Assembly: GCA_963782185.1 (NCBI GenBank)
Contig: CAWAJB010000008.1
Span: 254,848-318,847 of the forward strand
Source of the DNA: RYN-230 sp963782185
Lineage (GTDB): Bacteria; Actinomycetota; Actinomycetes; Streptosporangiales; Streptosporangiaceae
Direction: 5' to 3'
DNA: 64,000 nucleotides
Part shown: positions 34,959-44,188 of the stretch, piece after piece
Position numbering within the stretch: position 1 is the first letter of the stretch
Layout of the letters: each line of letters opens with the position of its first letter
The notes under the pieces: generated by a model
What the model was told of the DNA's origin: nothing
The model's input: the letters and a program-made list of their open reading frames with translations, nothing else
Databases searched by the model: none
Made by a program: the position numbers and the translations under genes

Positions 34959-35630
34959 TTATCCATCGGCTTGGGCCTGCCGGATGGCCATCTCGCTCGC
35001 AACGCTGCGTGATCCCCTTAGCTGGAAAGCGAGGCGCGCTTGCGATTGCAAGGCACGCCAGCTTCGCTCCCATTGCCCGTCACGCGGCGTGGCGAACGCG
35101 AGCCTGCGGAGCAGCCCAGCCAGCGACTGCTCCACCTCGTGATCGAAGGCCGCCCGCGACCGCACCGACTCATACGAGATCGCATCCACCCAGTCGGCCG
35201 GACCCCAGATGCAGACATCGATGCAGGGCTGCGGGGCATCAACACCCCCGCAATCCTGGCAGCGCCAGACGATCACGGTCTCGGCAGGGGAAAGCAGCTC
35301 ATCATCGCGGCCCCCAGCCGCAGGCCCGGAGCGTCGCAGCACCGAACGCGCCGACTGCTGAAGCGCCGCGTACGCGACCCGCCACTCGCCCGGGCCGGGC
35401 TCTATGCGCGCCAGTTCCCCGACGACAGCCCAGAGCCCCTCGATGCGAACACGACAAGCCGCCGCAGCCGCCGTCAGCTCGTCGTAGTCGCCGCCGCTGA
35501 CGAGCTCAAGCCTGCGCTCGGAACAGGCCCCCTCACAGCTCTCATAGAGCCTCATCGCTCCGCAGCCGATGCAGCCCGGGATCGACAGGCGACGGGACGG
35601 CTCCACGAAATCAATATATGTTCGGTGCAA
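34959..35630 (-). CDS. Cysteine-motif protein of unknown function
   Basis: A 223-residue soluble protein with two cysteine clusters: CIGCGAMRLYESCEGACSERR near the N-terminus and WRCQDCGGVDAPQPCIDVCIW in the middle. Between and after them are helical stretches (ELTAAAAACRVRIEGLWAVVGELARIE, EQSLAGLLRRLAFATPRDGQW). The CxxC spacing suggests two zinc or iron-sulfur sites. The first motif with 'ESCEGACSERRLELV' is clearly conserved-looking text, but I know no function. No partner gene is adjacent. Confidence 0.7.
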   Translation of the reverse strand: MHRTYIDFVEPSRRLSIPGCIGCGAMRLYESCEGACSERRLELVSGGDYDELTAAAAACRVRIEGLWAVVGELARIEPGPGEWRVAYAALQQSARSVLRRSGPAAGGRDDELLSPAETVIVWRCQDCGGVDAPQPCIDVCIWGPADWVDAISYESVRSRAAFDHEVEQSLAGLLRRLAFATPRDGQWERSWRALQSQARLAFQLRGSRSVASEMAIRQAQADG

Positions 35631-36221
35631 GCGGCCGGCACCTGGCCAACGCCCGGCCCGGCGCGTTCCCGCCCCGGCTGGCCATGCCGCCGGGTCCGGC
35701 CGCCTGGCGGAGCTAGGGCGGCAGGAGCATGCGGTGAGCCGAGACCGAGGAAGCCGCCGCCTGGCGAGCTGGGTTTCGTCCTGCCGGGGATGCGCGGTGA
35801 GCCGGCGGCGCCCAGATGCGGAGGTGGTGCAGTAGGCCCAGACGGGCCAGGGCCGGCAGGTGTCCTCCGCGGCGGCAGGCAGATCTCGTCGGCTTGGTCA
35901 CTGATGCCGCGCGAAGGCCGGTCGAGCGGGCCGTGTGATGCCACCAGGCCAGCGGCCGACGTGACCGCCACCGCGGCCGTCCTCACCGGCCAGGACGCGA
36001 CCTGATCCAGCGGGCTCCCTATGTTCTCCTGCCTCGGCTCCAGTCCTCCCGGTGCACGCGTGCAGCGTGGGATGTGTGCGAGTAGGACCAGCTTGCTATC
36101 TCCTCGCTATCTCCTCGGCGGCCTGTGTCTGACCGACGCCCCGGCTATACCCGATTGTTGCCGCTGGTGGGACGATGAGAGTGCTGCAGGTTTCGCCGCG
36201 CCGCCGGGGCTGGCGCTGTCG
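35631..36221. other. Intergenic region upstream of the pyruvate dehydrogenase genes
   Basis: Longer frames exist but have compositions typical of chance in GC-rich DNA. An open frame extends the E1 gene upstream to 36021; its translation is not like any E1. The promoter of the pyruvate dehydrogenase operon should lie here. Confidence 0.4.
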
Positions 36222-38966
36222 ATGGGGGTCCACATGCTGGAAGACCTTGACCCGGCCGAGACCCGCGAGTGGGTGGATGCGCTTGATTCGGTCATGGCAT
36301 TCGAGGGCGCCGATCGCGCGTTCTTCCTGCTCGACGAGGTGATCGAGGAGGCCCGCCGGAAGGGCGCGCCGGTCCCGTACAGCGCCACCACGCCGTACGT
36401 GAACACCATCCCGCCCGGTAAGGAAGACCGGCTGGACGCGCGGGAGCTGGCTCTCGACCATCGCATCCGGTCGCTCATCCGGTGGAACGCGCTGGCGATC
36501 GTCCTGCGCGCCAACAAGGAGTCCTCCGAGCTGGGCGGCCATATCGCCAGCTTCCAGTCCGCGGCGACCCTCTACGATGTCGGCTTCCAGCACTTTTTTC
36601 ACGCCCCGGACGACCAGCACGGTGGTGACCTGCTGTTCATCCAGGGCCATTCCTCGCCGGGCATCTATGCCCGCTCGTTCGTGGAGGGGCGGCTCACCGA
36701 GGATCAGCTGAAGAAGTTCCGGATGGAGGTCGATGGCGGCGGCCTCGCGTCCTACCCTCACCCGTGGCTGATGCCGGAGTACTGGCAGATGCCGACGGTG
36801 TCGATGGGCCTGGGCCCGATCATGGCCATCTATCAGGCCCGCTTCCTCAAGTACCTCGCGAGCCGCGGCCTGGCGGACACCTCGAGGCGCAAGGTCTGGG
36901 CTTTCCTCGGCGACGGCGAGACCGACGAGCCGGAGTCGCTGGGCGCCATCTCGATGGCCAGCCGGGAGAAGCTGGACAACCTCATTTTCGTGATCAACTG
37001 CAACCTGCAGCGACTCGACGGCCCGGTCCGCGGCAACGGCAAGATCATCCAGGAGCTGGAAGGCGTCTTCCGCGGCGCGGGCTGGAATGTGATCAAGACG
37101 GTGTGGGGTAGCGGCTGGGATCCGCTCATCGCCCGCGACTCCACCGGCCTGCTCCTGCGGCGGATGGAGGAGTGCGTCGACGGCGAGTACCAGGACTTCA
37201 AGTCCAAGGACGGCGGGTACGTCCGGGAGAAGTTCTTCGGCAAGTACCCGGAACTGGTCGAGATGGTTGCCGGCATGACCGACGACGAGGTATGGGCACT
37301 CAACCGCGGCGGTCACGACCCCAGCAAGATCTACGCCGCGTACTCGGCGGCCCTGCGTACCACCGGCCAGCCCACGGTCATCCTCGCCAAGACGGTGAAG
37401 GGCTACGGGATGGGGGAATCCGGCGAAGGCCAGAACATCACCCACCAGCAGAAGCACATGGCTGATGCCGCGCTGGCGCGGTTCCGTGACCGATTCGGCC
37501 TTCCTCTCACCAACGAGCAGCTGGCCGAGCTGCCGTTTCTGCGTTTCCCCGACGACAGCCCGGAGATGGCATACCTGCGCGAGCAGCGCGCCGCCCTTGG
37601 CGGTTTCCTGCCAGCCCGGCGGAGCCGGTCGACCGAGTCGCTGGCGGTGCCCGAGCTCAGCGCCTTTGGCGGCCAGCTCGCCGGCACGCCGGGCCGCGAG
37701 ATCTCCACGACCATGGCGTTCGTCCGGATCCTCAACACGCTGCTGCGCGATAAGAAGATCGGCAAGCGGGTGGTCCCGATCGTTGCGGACGAGTCCCGGA
37801 CGTTCGGGATGGAGGGCATGTTCCGCCAGTTCGGCATCTACAGCCAGGCCGGGCAGCTGTACCGGCCCGAGGACGCCAACCAGCTCATGTTCTACCGCGA
37901 GGCACCGGATGGCCAGATGCTCCAGGAGGGCATCAACGAGGCCGGCGCGATGTCGTCATGGATCGCCGCAGCAACGGCTTACAGCACGAGCAATGTGCCG
38001 ATGATCCCGTTCTACATCTTCTACTCGATGTTCGGCTTCCAGCGGGTCATGGACCTGGCCTGGGCAGCCGGTGACTCGCGGGCCCGTGGCTTCCTGCTCG
38101 GCGGGACATCCGGCCGGACCACGCTCAACGGCGAGGGGCTGCAGCATGAAGACGGGCACAGCCACGTGCTCTCCTCGGTGATCCCCAACTGCGTGTCCTA
38201 CGACCCCACGTACTCCTACGAGGTCGCCGTCATCATCCAGGACGGCCTGCGGCGGATGCTCACCGAGCAGGAGGACGTCTATTTCTACATCACCCTGATG
38301 AACGAGAACTACGAGCACCCGGCGCTGCCCGCTGGCGCCGAGACCGGGATCCTCAAGGGGATGTACCTGCTCCGGGAAGGCACAGCAGCCGGCGGCCAAC
38401 GTCGGGCGACCGGCCGTAAAGGCAAGGCGACCGGCGGGAAAGGCAGGGCAGCCGACGTCGAACCGGGCGGTCCGCGGGTCCAGTTGCTCGGCAGTGGGAC
38501 CATCCTTCGGGAGGTGCTTGCCGCGGCCGACCTGCTGGCCGCCGATCACGGCGTCATCGCGGATGTGTGGAGCGTGCCGAGTTTCACCGAGCTGCGGCGC
38601 GACGGGCTCGCGGCCGAGCGATGGAACATGATCCACCCGACGGAGCCGCAGCGGCGCAGCTATGTCGAGACCTGTCTCACTGACCGGCCAGGCCCGGTGA
38701 TCGCCGCGACCGACTACATCAAGAGCTTCGCCGACCAGATCCGCCCGTTCGTGCGGCAGCGCTACCGCGTCCTGGGCACCGATGGTTTCGGGAGGTCGGA
38801 CTACCGCCGGAACCTGCGCCGCTTCTTCGAGGTTGACCGGAACTACGTCGCCCTCGCCGCCCTGGCCTCACTTGCTGAGGACGGGGCAATCCCAACAGCC
38901 ACGGTCGCTGATGCGATCTCGCGATACGGAATCGATACCGGCAAGCCAGATCCGACCACGGTATGA
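36222..38966 (+). CDS. aceE: Pyruvate dehydrogenase E1 component (homodimeric AceE type)
   Basis: A 914-residue E1 that decarboxylates pyruvate with thiamine diphosphate and acetylates the lipoyl groups of E2. Homology starts at EDLDPAETREWVDALDSVM and YVNTIPPGKEDR; the ThDP-binding motif begins FLGDGETDEPESLGAISM and the substrate histidines lie in HFFHAPDDQHGGDLLFIQGH. The C-terminal domain has GMEGMFRQFGIYSQAGQLY. Between residues about 715 and 750 there is a low-complexity insert with repeated Gly-Lys-Arg (RRATGRKGKATGGKGRAA) before the usual PRVQLLGSGTILREV. I used the ATG giving MGVHMLED; an ATG four codons on has GGGGG upstream and is equally likely. First of three complex genes. Confidence 0.92.
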   Translation: MGVHMLEDLDPAETREWVDALDSVMAFEGADRAFFLLDEVIEEARRKGAPVPYSATTPYVNTIPPGKEDRLDARELALDHRIRSLIRWNALAIVLRANKESSELGGHIASFQSAATLYDVGFQHFFHAPDDQHGGDLLFIQGHSSPGIYARSFVEGRLTEDQLKKFRMEVDGGGLASYPHPWLMPEYWQMPTVSMGLGPIMAIYQARFLKYLASRGLADTSRRKVWAFLGDGETDEPESLGAISMASREKLDNLIFVINCNLQRLDGPVRGNGKIIQELEGVFRGAGWNVIKTVWGSGWDPLIARDSTGLLLRRMEECVDGEYQDFKSKDGGYVREKFFGKYPELVEMVAGMTDDEVWALNRGGHDPSKIYAAYSAALRTTGQPTVILAKTVKGYGMGESGEGQNITHQQKHMADAALARFRDRFGLPLTNEQLAELPFLRFPDDSPEMAYLREQRAALGGFLPARRSRSTESLAVPELSAFGGQLAGTPGREISTTMAFVRILNTLLRDKKIGKRVVPIVADESRTFGMEGMFRQFGIYSQAGQLYRPEDANQLMFYREAPDGQMLQEGINEAGAMSSWIAAATAYSTSNVPMIPFYIFYSMFGFQRVMDLAWAAGDSRARGFLLGGTSGRTTLNGEGLQHEDGHSHVLSSVIPNCVSYDPTYSYEVAVIIQDGLRRMLTEQEDVYFYITLMNENYEHPALPAGAETGILKGMYLLREGTAAGGQRRATGRKGKATGGKGRAADVEPGGPRVQLLGSGTILREVLAAADLLAADHGVIADVWSVPSFTELRRDGLAAERWNMIHPTEPQRRSYVETCLTDRPGPVIAATDYIKSFADQIRPFVRQRYRVLGTDGFGRSDYRRNLRRFFEVDRNYVALAALASLAEDGAIPTATVADAISRYGIDTGKPDPTTV

Positions 38967-39023
38967 CCTAACACCACAGCACCAAGAGGAAACGCTACCG
39001 GCATCGCCGCCAAGGGAGCAACC

Positions 39024-40340
39024 GTGCCTGCTGCAACTGAAGTCAGCGTTCCCGACCTCGGTGACTTCACCGACGTGCCGGTCATTGAGATCCACGTCGC
39101 AGCCGGCGATGTCGTCGGCGAGGAGGATCCGCTGATCACGCTGGAGTCGGACAAGGCGACCATGGACATCCCCTCGCCCGCAGCCGGGACCGTGCGCGAG
39201 CTGCGGGTCGAGATCGGCGACCGGGTCGAGAAAGGGGCGCTCATCCTTCTCCTGGACACCGACAGCGCGCTCACTCAGCCGCCACCGCTGACCGATCAGC
39301 AGGAGCCGCCGGGCCAGGAGGCTCCCGACCCGGTCGCCGCGGCGCAGGAGCCTGCCCGCCGATCCGCCGCGGCAGTCCCGCCACCAGCAACACAGACCAG
39401 GGCGCCGGTGACCGCCGTCGAGCCCGGGCCGCCGGCCGACTTCGACGGTGTGCACGCAGGCCCTGGCGTGCGCCGGCTGGCCCGCGAGCTCGGCGCGGAC
39501 CTCACCGTGGTGTCCGGGACCGGCCCGAAAGGCCGCATCACCAAGGACGACCTGCTCGCAGGTGTCCGCGGGCCAGTTGCCACGACAACAAGTGCTCAGG
39601 GCGGCGGCATCCCGGAGATCCCTGCGCAGGACTTCTCGAAGTTCGGCCCCGTGGAGATCCGGCCGCTGTCACGCATTCAGCGGCTGTCCGGCTCGCAGCT
39701 GCACCGGTCATGGCTCAACATCCCGCACGTCACCCACAACGACGAGGCGGACATCACCGACCTAGACGCCTACCGCAGAGAACTCGACGCTGTTGCCAGA
39801 ACCGAGGGCTACCGGGTGACGTTGCTTGCCTTCCTCATTAAGGCATCGGTATCAGCGCTCCGGGAGTTCCCCAAGTTCAACAGCTCCCTGACCGTGGAAA
39901 AGGACGCGCTCATCTACAAGAGCTACTACCACATCGGCGTCGCGGTGGACACCCCGGACGGCCTGGTGGTCCCGGTGATCCGCGACGTTGACCGCAAGGG
40001 CATCCGCGAAATAAGCCAGGAGCTCGGTACGGTCTCGGCGAAGGCCCGAGACGGCAAGCTCGGCATGGCCGACCTGCAGGGCGGCTGCTTCACTATCTCC
40101 AGCCTCGGCGGCATCGGCGGCACCAGCTTCACGCCGGTCATCAACGCCCCGGAGGTGGCGCTCCTCGGCGTGGTGCGCTCCAAGACCGCCCCGGTGTGGG
40201 ACGGGACGGCATTCGTGCCGCGACTGATGCTGCCGCTGTCGCTTTCCTACGATCACCGGGTCATCGACGGTGCGCTGGCAGCCCGTTTCGCCCAGCACCT
40301 ATGCCACCTGCTCGAAGACATCCGCCGGCTCGTGCTCTAA
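39024..40340 (+). CDS. Dihydrolipoyllysine acetyltransferase (E2) with one lipoyl domain
   Basis: A 438-residue E2. The N-terminal lipoyl domain holds the modified Lys in LITLESDKATMDIPSP. A Pro/Ala linker leads to the peripheral subunit-binding domain (GVRRLARELGADLTVVSG, GPKGRITKDDLL). The catalytic domain has IRPLSRIQRLSGSQLHRSW, FTISSLGGIGGTSFTPV and the catalytic His in SLSYDHRVIDGALAARF. The text is of the E. coli AceF kind rather than the actinobacterial succinyltransferase-type. GTG start with AAGGGAGC upstream. The E3 gene follows at 54 bases. Confidence 0.92.
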   Translation: MPAATEVSVPDLGDFTDVPVIEIHVAAGDVVGEEDPLITLESDKATMDIPSPAAGTVRELRVEIGDRVEKGALILLLDTDSALTQPPPLTDQQEPPGQEAPDPVAAAQEPARRSAAAVPPPATQTRAPVTAVEPGPPADFDGVHAGPGVRRLARELGADLTVVSGTGPKGRITKDDLLAGVRGPVATTTSAQGGGIPEIPAQDFSKFGPVEIRPLSRIQRLSGSQLHRSWLNIPHVTHNDEADITDLDAYRRELDAVARTEGYRVTLLAFLIKASVSALREFPKFNSSLTVEKDALIYKSYYHIGVAVDTPDGLVVPVIRDVDRKGIREISQELGTVSAKARDGKLGMADLQGGCFTISSLGGIGGTSFTPVINAPEVALLGVVRSKTAPVWDGTAFVPRLMLPLSLSYDHRVIDGALAARFAQHLCHLLEDIRRLVL

Positions 40341-40394
40341 CCTCCCCGACCCGGTGACGGTCTCAGCAGCCACTTTCGATCCTTGGAGCCTGAC

Positions 40395-42470
40395 GTGGAC
40401 ATTCGAATCCCGGATATCGGCGACTTCCGGGACGTGCCCGTCATCGAGGTGCACGTGGCCCCCGGCGACGTCGTGGCACCCGAGGACCCGGTCATCACGC
40501 TCGAGTCCGACAAAGCGACGATGGACATTCCCGCACCGGCCGCCGGCACTGTCGGTGAGGTCATCGTCCGCGTTGGCGACCGTGTCTGCGAGGGTGATCT
40601 CATCATGCGGCTCGAGGACCAGCCAGCCTCAGCCAGCCCGGCCAGCCCGGCGCGGGAGCGGATTGCCGGCGACGCCGCCCCGGTACCGGTTGACCCGCCC
40701 GCTTACGGCTCGCAAAGCGGCGTGTACGAGGTAATAGAGGTCGCGGTTCCCGACATCGGCGATTTCGCCGACGTGCCGGTCATTGAGGTGCATGTCGGCG
40801 CGGGAGACGAGGTGGCTGCCGAGGATCCGCTCATCACGCTCGAGTCCGACAAGGCGACGATGGAAATCCCGGCACCAGTGGCCGGAACCGTCGCCGGCGT
40901 CCGGATAGCTGTGGGTGACCGCGTCTCCGCCGGTCACATCATCCTGGACCTGCGCACAGGCGAGAAGCTCGAGCCGGAGTCGGCAGCGCCAGCCGCTCCG
41001 GCTGCGAGTGCCGCCCGCGCGCCCGCGCCCGCTCGCGGGCCGGGAAGGGCACAGGGTGAGGTCACTGCGGAAGTGCTCGTCCTCGGTGCCGGGCCGGGCG
41101 GCTACTCGGCGGCATTCCGGGCTGCTGACCTCGGCAAAAAGGTTGTGATGGTCGACCGCTGGCCGGCACTCGGCGGGGTCTGCCTCAATGTCGGCTGCAT
41201 CCCGTCCAAGGCCCTCCTGCACGCCGCCAAGGTCATCGCCGAGACCAAGGAGATGAGCGAGCACGGTGTCGTGTTCAGCACGCCTGGGATCGACGTTGAC
41301 AAGCTTCGGGCGTGGAAGGACAGCGTGGTCCGGCGGCTCACCGGCGGTCTTGCCGGGCTGGCCAAGCAGCGCAAGGTCACCACGATCCGGGGCTACGGCC
41401 GCTTTACCTCGCCACACCAGCTGCAGGTCGAGCTCGCCGAGGGCGACTCCACGACCGTCGGCTTCGAGCAGGCGATCATCGCGGCGGGCTCCGAGCCGCT
41501 GACGCTGCCGTTTATCCCGCGCGGCGACCCGCGGGTGCTCGACTCCACTGGTGCGCTGCAACTCGATGGCGTGCCGCAGCGGCTGCTCGTGCTGGGCGGC
41601 GGCATCATCGGCCTGGAAATGGCGACTGTCTACCACGAGCTCGGTGCGAAGGTCACGATCGCCGAGCTGATGGACCAGCTCATTCCCGGCGCAGACAAGG
41701 ACCTGGTCAACCCGCTCGCCAAGCGGGTCACCAGGCGTTACGAGAACATTTACCTCAAGACGAAGGTGACGGACGTCCAGGCTCGGCCCGAGGGCCTCGC
41801 CGTGTCTTTCGACGGCTCGAAGGCACCGGCAGCCGAAACTTTCGACAGGATCCTCGTCGCCGTGGGCCGTCGGCCCAATGGCACGCTGATCGGTGCCGAG
41901 AACGCGGGCGTCGCGGTCGACGACCGCGGCTTCATCCCGGTAGACAAGCAGCTGCGGACTAACGTCGCGCATATCTTCGCCATCGGTGATGTCATAGGTC
42001 AGCCGATGCTGGCGCACAAGGCCATGCACGAGGGAAGAGTCGCCGCAGAAGTGACAGCCGGCAAGAACAGTTTCTTCGACGCCCGGGTGATCCCCTCGGT
42101 CGCCTACACCGATCCCGAGGTCGCCTGGGCCGGGATGACCGAGAACGAGGCGAAGGCCGCCGGCGTCACGTACGGCAAGGGCGTCTTTCCGTGGGCGGCC
42201 AGCGGCCGCTCGCTCTCGCTCGGCCGTGACGAGGGCATGACGAAGCTGCTATTCGACGAGACCACCGGACGCGTCATCGGCTGCGGCATCGTCGGGCCGT
42301 CCGCTGGCGACCTCATCACCGAGGCAGCGCTGGCGATCGAGATGGGCGCCGACGCGGCCGACGTCGGCTTGACAATCCACCCGCACCCGACGCTGTCAGA
42401 GACCATCGGAATGGCCGCGGAGGCGTTCGAAGGCACGATCACCGACCTTTACCTCCCGAAGCGGAGATAG
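40395..42470 (+). CDS. lpdA: Dihydrolipoamide dehydrogenase (E3) with two N-terminal lipoyl domains
   Basis: A 691-residue E3 in which two tandem lipoyl domains (Lys in ESDKATMDIPAP at about residue 41 and ESDKATMEIPAP at about 155) precede the flavoprotein. The FAD site is VLVLGAGPGGYSAAFRAADLG, the redox disulfide is GGVCLNVGCIPSKALLH, NAD binding is LLVLGGGIIGLEMATVYHEL, and the C-terminal His-Glu pair is in IHPHPTLSETIGM. One lipoyl domain on E3 is known in several bacteria; two are uncommon. Extra lipoyl domains on E3 compensate for the single one on E2. A GTG start with GGAG six bases upstream was preferred over a TTG four codons earlier. Confidence 0.93.
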   Translation: MDIRIPDIGDFRDVPVIEVHVAPGDVVAPEDPVITLESDKATMDIPAPAAGTVGEVIVRVGDRVCEGDLIMRLEDQPASASPASPARERIAGDAAPVPVDPPAYGSQSGVYEVIEVAVPDIGDFADVPVIEVHVGAGDEVAAEDPLITLESDKATMEIPAPVAGTVAGVRIAVGDRVSAGHIILDLRTGEKLEPESAAPAAPAASAARAPAPARGPGRAQGEVTAEVLVLGAGPGGYSAAFRAADLGKKVVMVDRWPALGGVCLNVGCIPSKALLHAAKVIAETKEMSEHGVVFSTPGIDVDKLRAWKDSVVRRLTGGLAGLAKQRKVTTIRGYGRFTSPHQLQVELAEGDSTTVGFEQAIIAAGSEPLTLPFIPRGDPRVLDSTGALQLDGVPQRLLVLGGGIIGLEMATVYHELGAKVTIAELMDQLIPGADKDLVNPLAKRVTRRYENIYLKTKVTDVQARPEGLAVSFDGSKAPAAETFDRILVAVGRRPNGTLIGAENAGVAVDDRGFIPVDKQLRTNVAHIFAIGDVIGQPMLAHKAMHEGRVAAEVTAGKNSFFDARVIPSVAYTDPEVAWAGMTENEAKAAGVTYGKGVFPWAASGRSLSLGRDEGMTKLLFDETTGRVIGCGIVGPSAGDLITEAALAIEMGADAADVGLTIHPHPTLSETIGMAAEAFEGTITDLYLPKRR

Positions 42471-42556
42471 CCGCCAGCACGGCCTCGTATCAGGCAGCCC
42501 TGTGCTGCGCCAAAACCCTGCATAGGCTCTGACCTGCTGCTTTATGCTCGGCGCTG

Positions 42557-43344
42557 GTGCTGATCTGTCTCGCTTACCTCTTCATGGTCCGGGTGCTCGG
42601 CTGGCTCGTGCTCCTTGTGCGCAGTGACGCCGCGAAGGATGCGGAGATCTTGGTCCTCCGGCATGAGGTCGCGGTGCTGCGGCGCCAGGTCGTCCCCCGC
42701 GGCTGGACTGGGCTGACCGTGCTCGCCGCCCTGGCCAGGCTGTTGCCCGGTCGGCTGCGGCTGCACCGGATCGTGGCACCGGGCACGCTGCTGTCCTGGC
42801 ACCGGCGCCTGGTGAGCTCCTGGTGAGCAGGAAATGGACCTATCCGAATGCGCCGGGACGGCCGACAGTCCCGGATGAGGTGCGCGCTCTGGTGGAGCAG
42901 TTGGCGCGGCAGAACCCGCGCTGGGGCTACCGGCGCATCCAGGGCGAGTTGCTCGGCCTGGGGTACCGGGCGGGGGGGACGAGCCGCCGGATCCTGGCCG
43001 CCGCCGGGCTCGGCCCCGCGCCGCGGCGGGGGTCACGTCTTCACCGGTAACGGCACGCGGGTGATCAAGGCACCGGTCCGGTCGTCGCGGGCGAACTCAT
43101 TCGCGGAGCGGTTCGTGGGAACACTGCGCCGCGAGAGCCTGGACCACGTGCTGATCCTCGGCGAGCGGCATCTGCGGGAGGTGCTCGCCGAGTACGCGCG
43201 GCACTATAACGGCCACTGGCCGCACCAGGGCCGGCAGCAGGAACCCCCGCTGGTGCAGCCGGCCACGCCGTCGACGTCACCGCCAGAATCGAGCGCAGGC
43301 AGGTCCTCGGCGGCCTGATCAGCGAATACCACAGAGTAGCCTAG
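42557..43344 (+). mobile_element. Degenerate integrase-core (rve) transposase
   Basis: The first frame is VRVLGWLVLLVRSDAAKDAE then EILVLRHEVAVLRRQV, the N-terminus of a common actinobacterial DDE transposase. The next frame continues with NPRWGYRRIQGELLGLGY (helix-turn-helix) to RRILAAAGLGPAPRR. The sequence then jumps to GTRVIKAPVRSSRANSFAERF and ILGERHLREVLAEYARHYNG, so the centre of the catalytic core with the first two acidic residues is deleted. A third frame supplies the end, RRQVLGGLISEYHRVA. Two frameshifts and one deletion make it inactive. No terminal inverted repeats could be seen. Confidence 0.8.
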
Positions 43345-43628
43345 CCAGCGCGAAATGCCAGGTCAGAGGCTATGAATGAGTTTCGGCACGGGACAGGGCA
43401 GCGCAGCACCGTGGGGGTCGTCACTCTCCGTAGACCCTGGCCCGGGCATGGCTCATGCTTTTCGTCCAGCGTAATCCGGGCCTGTTCCCCAGACGGGAAT
43501 CGTTGTACCGCGCCTACCGTGCGGCGAAATCCCAGGTCACGAGTACCTGCCTTGTGCGGCATCTGCCACTCAAATGCCACTCAATCGAAGGAGGTACTCG
43601 GTTCCATATTCGAAAAGCGTTCATGACC
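43345..43628. other. Intergenic, no supportable gene
   Basis: Open frames on both strands have no recognisable domain. The region lies between a dead transposase and the tRNA fragment and may belong to the lost end of an integrated element. Confidence 0.35.
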
Positions 43629-43674
43629 TGGAGCCCCCTTACGGAATCGAACCGTAGACCTTCTCCTTACCATG
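43629..43674 (-). tRNA. 3' half of tRNA-Thr(GGU), likely attachment-site remnant
   Basis: Read on the minus strand the 46 bases begin CATGGTAAGGAGAAGG (anticodon loop with GGT and the 3' anticodon stem), continue with a variable loop, ACGGTTCGATTCCGT (complete T arm) and AGGGGGCT plus encoded CCA. The 5' half (acceptor, D arm) is absent: upstream sequence does not pair with AGGGGGC and shows no D-loop. Integrases of actinomycete elements commonly recombine within the 3' half of a tRNA gene, leaving such a copy at the far end of the element. It is therefore an att scar, not a functional tRNA. Confidence 0.8.
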
Positions 43675-44188
43675 CACACTTCCCTGGGTTCACTGCCCGG
43701 CAAGCACTTCCCACAGGCCGCCGGCAAGCGCCGATCTGGCTCTTGCCCCGGCCTGCGGCGTCTGCGATCGCTCAGCCCATCGCGCCTGCAGCCGAGCAGT
43801 AGTTGGCACGGGTCCATGCCGAGCGTGCGCAGCGCCCGTCCGCGCCTGGCCTGCCATTCAAGCCTGGCCTCTGGGGCTGCATGCCGGCCAGCCACGTCCA
43901 CTCCGACGGTCAAAGGACGGTCAGACGATCTTTCCTATCCCGCCCGCGCACGGCCCGAAAACCACGCTGAGCAGGCGCTTCCCCATCGCCGGGAAAAATT
44001 TGAACCAGTGCCCTTATCTGCACCTCGCATGAAAAGCCACCGGGGGCAGCCCAGGAGTCCTGCCGAGCGCAAGATCACACCGCGGAACATGTAGAGGCAC
44101 AGAGCCAGGCGGCCTGGCCGCCAGAGCGCGGCCGGTAGCATCGGTCCGTCCGAATCTGCCGATGTGAGAGCGTTGCATCAGTAGATGC
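43675..44188. other. Intergenic, nothing supportable
   Basis: No gene or second tRNA is recognisable. The ends of several short frames are dense with Pro, Arg and Ser, typical of antisense reading. Confidence 0.35.

Noticed and set aside
36021..36221. N-terminal extension of the pyruvate dehydrogenase E1 frame
   Set aside because: The 67 extra codons resemble no E1 and homology begins at EDLDPAETREW, so a later start was taken.
43627..43802. Plus-strand open frame over the tRNA fragment (SPLTESNRRPSPYHA)
   Set aside because: This is the familiar spurious frame that arises from reading tRNA sequence antisense.
43975..44020. Possible tRNA T arm (GGTTCAAAT on the minus strand)
   Set aside because: The flanking stem does not pair, and no acceptor or anticodon arm can be drawn.
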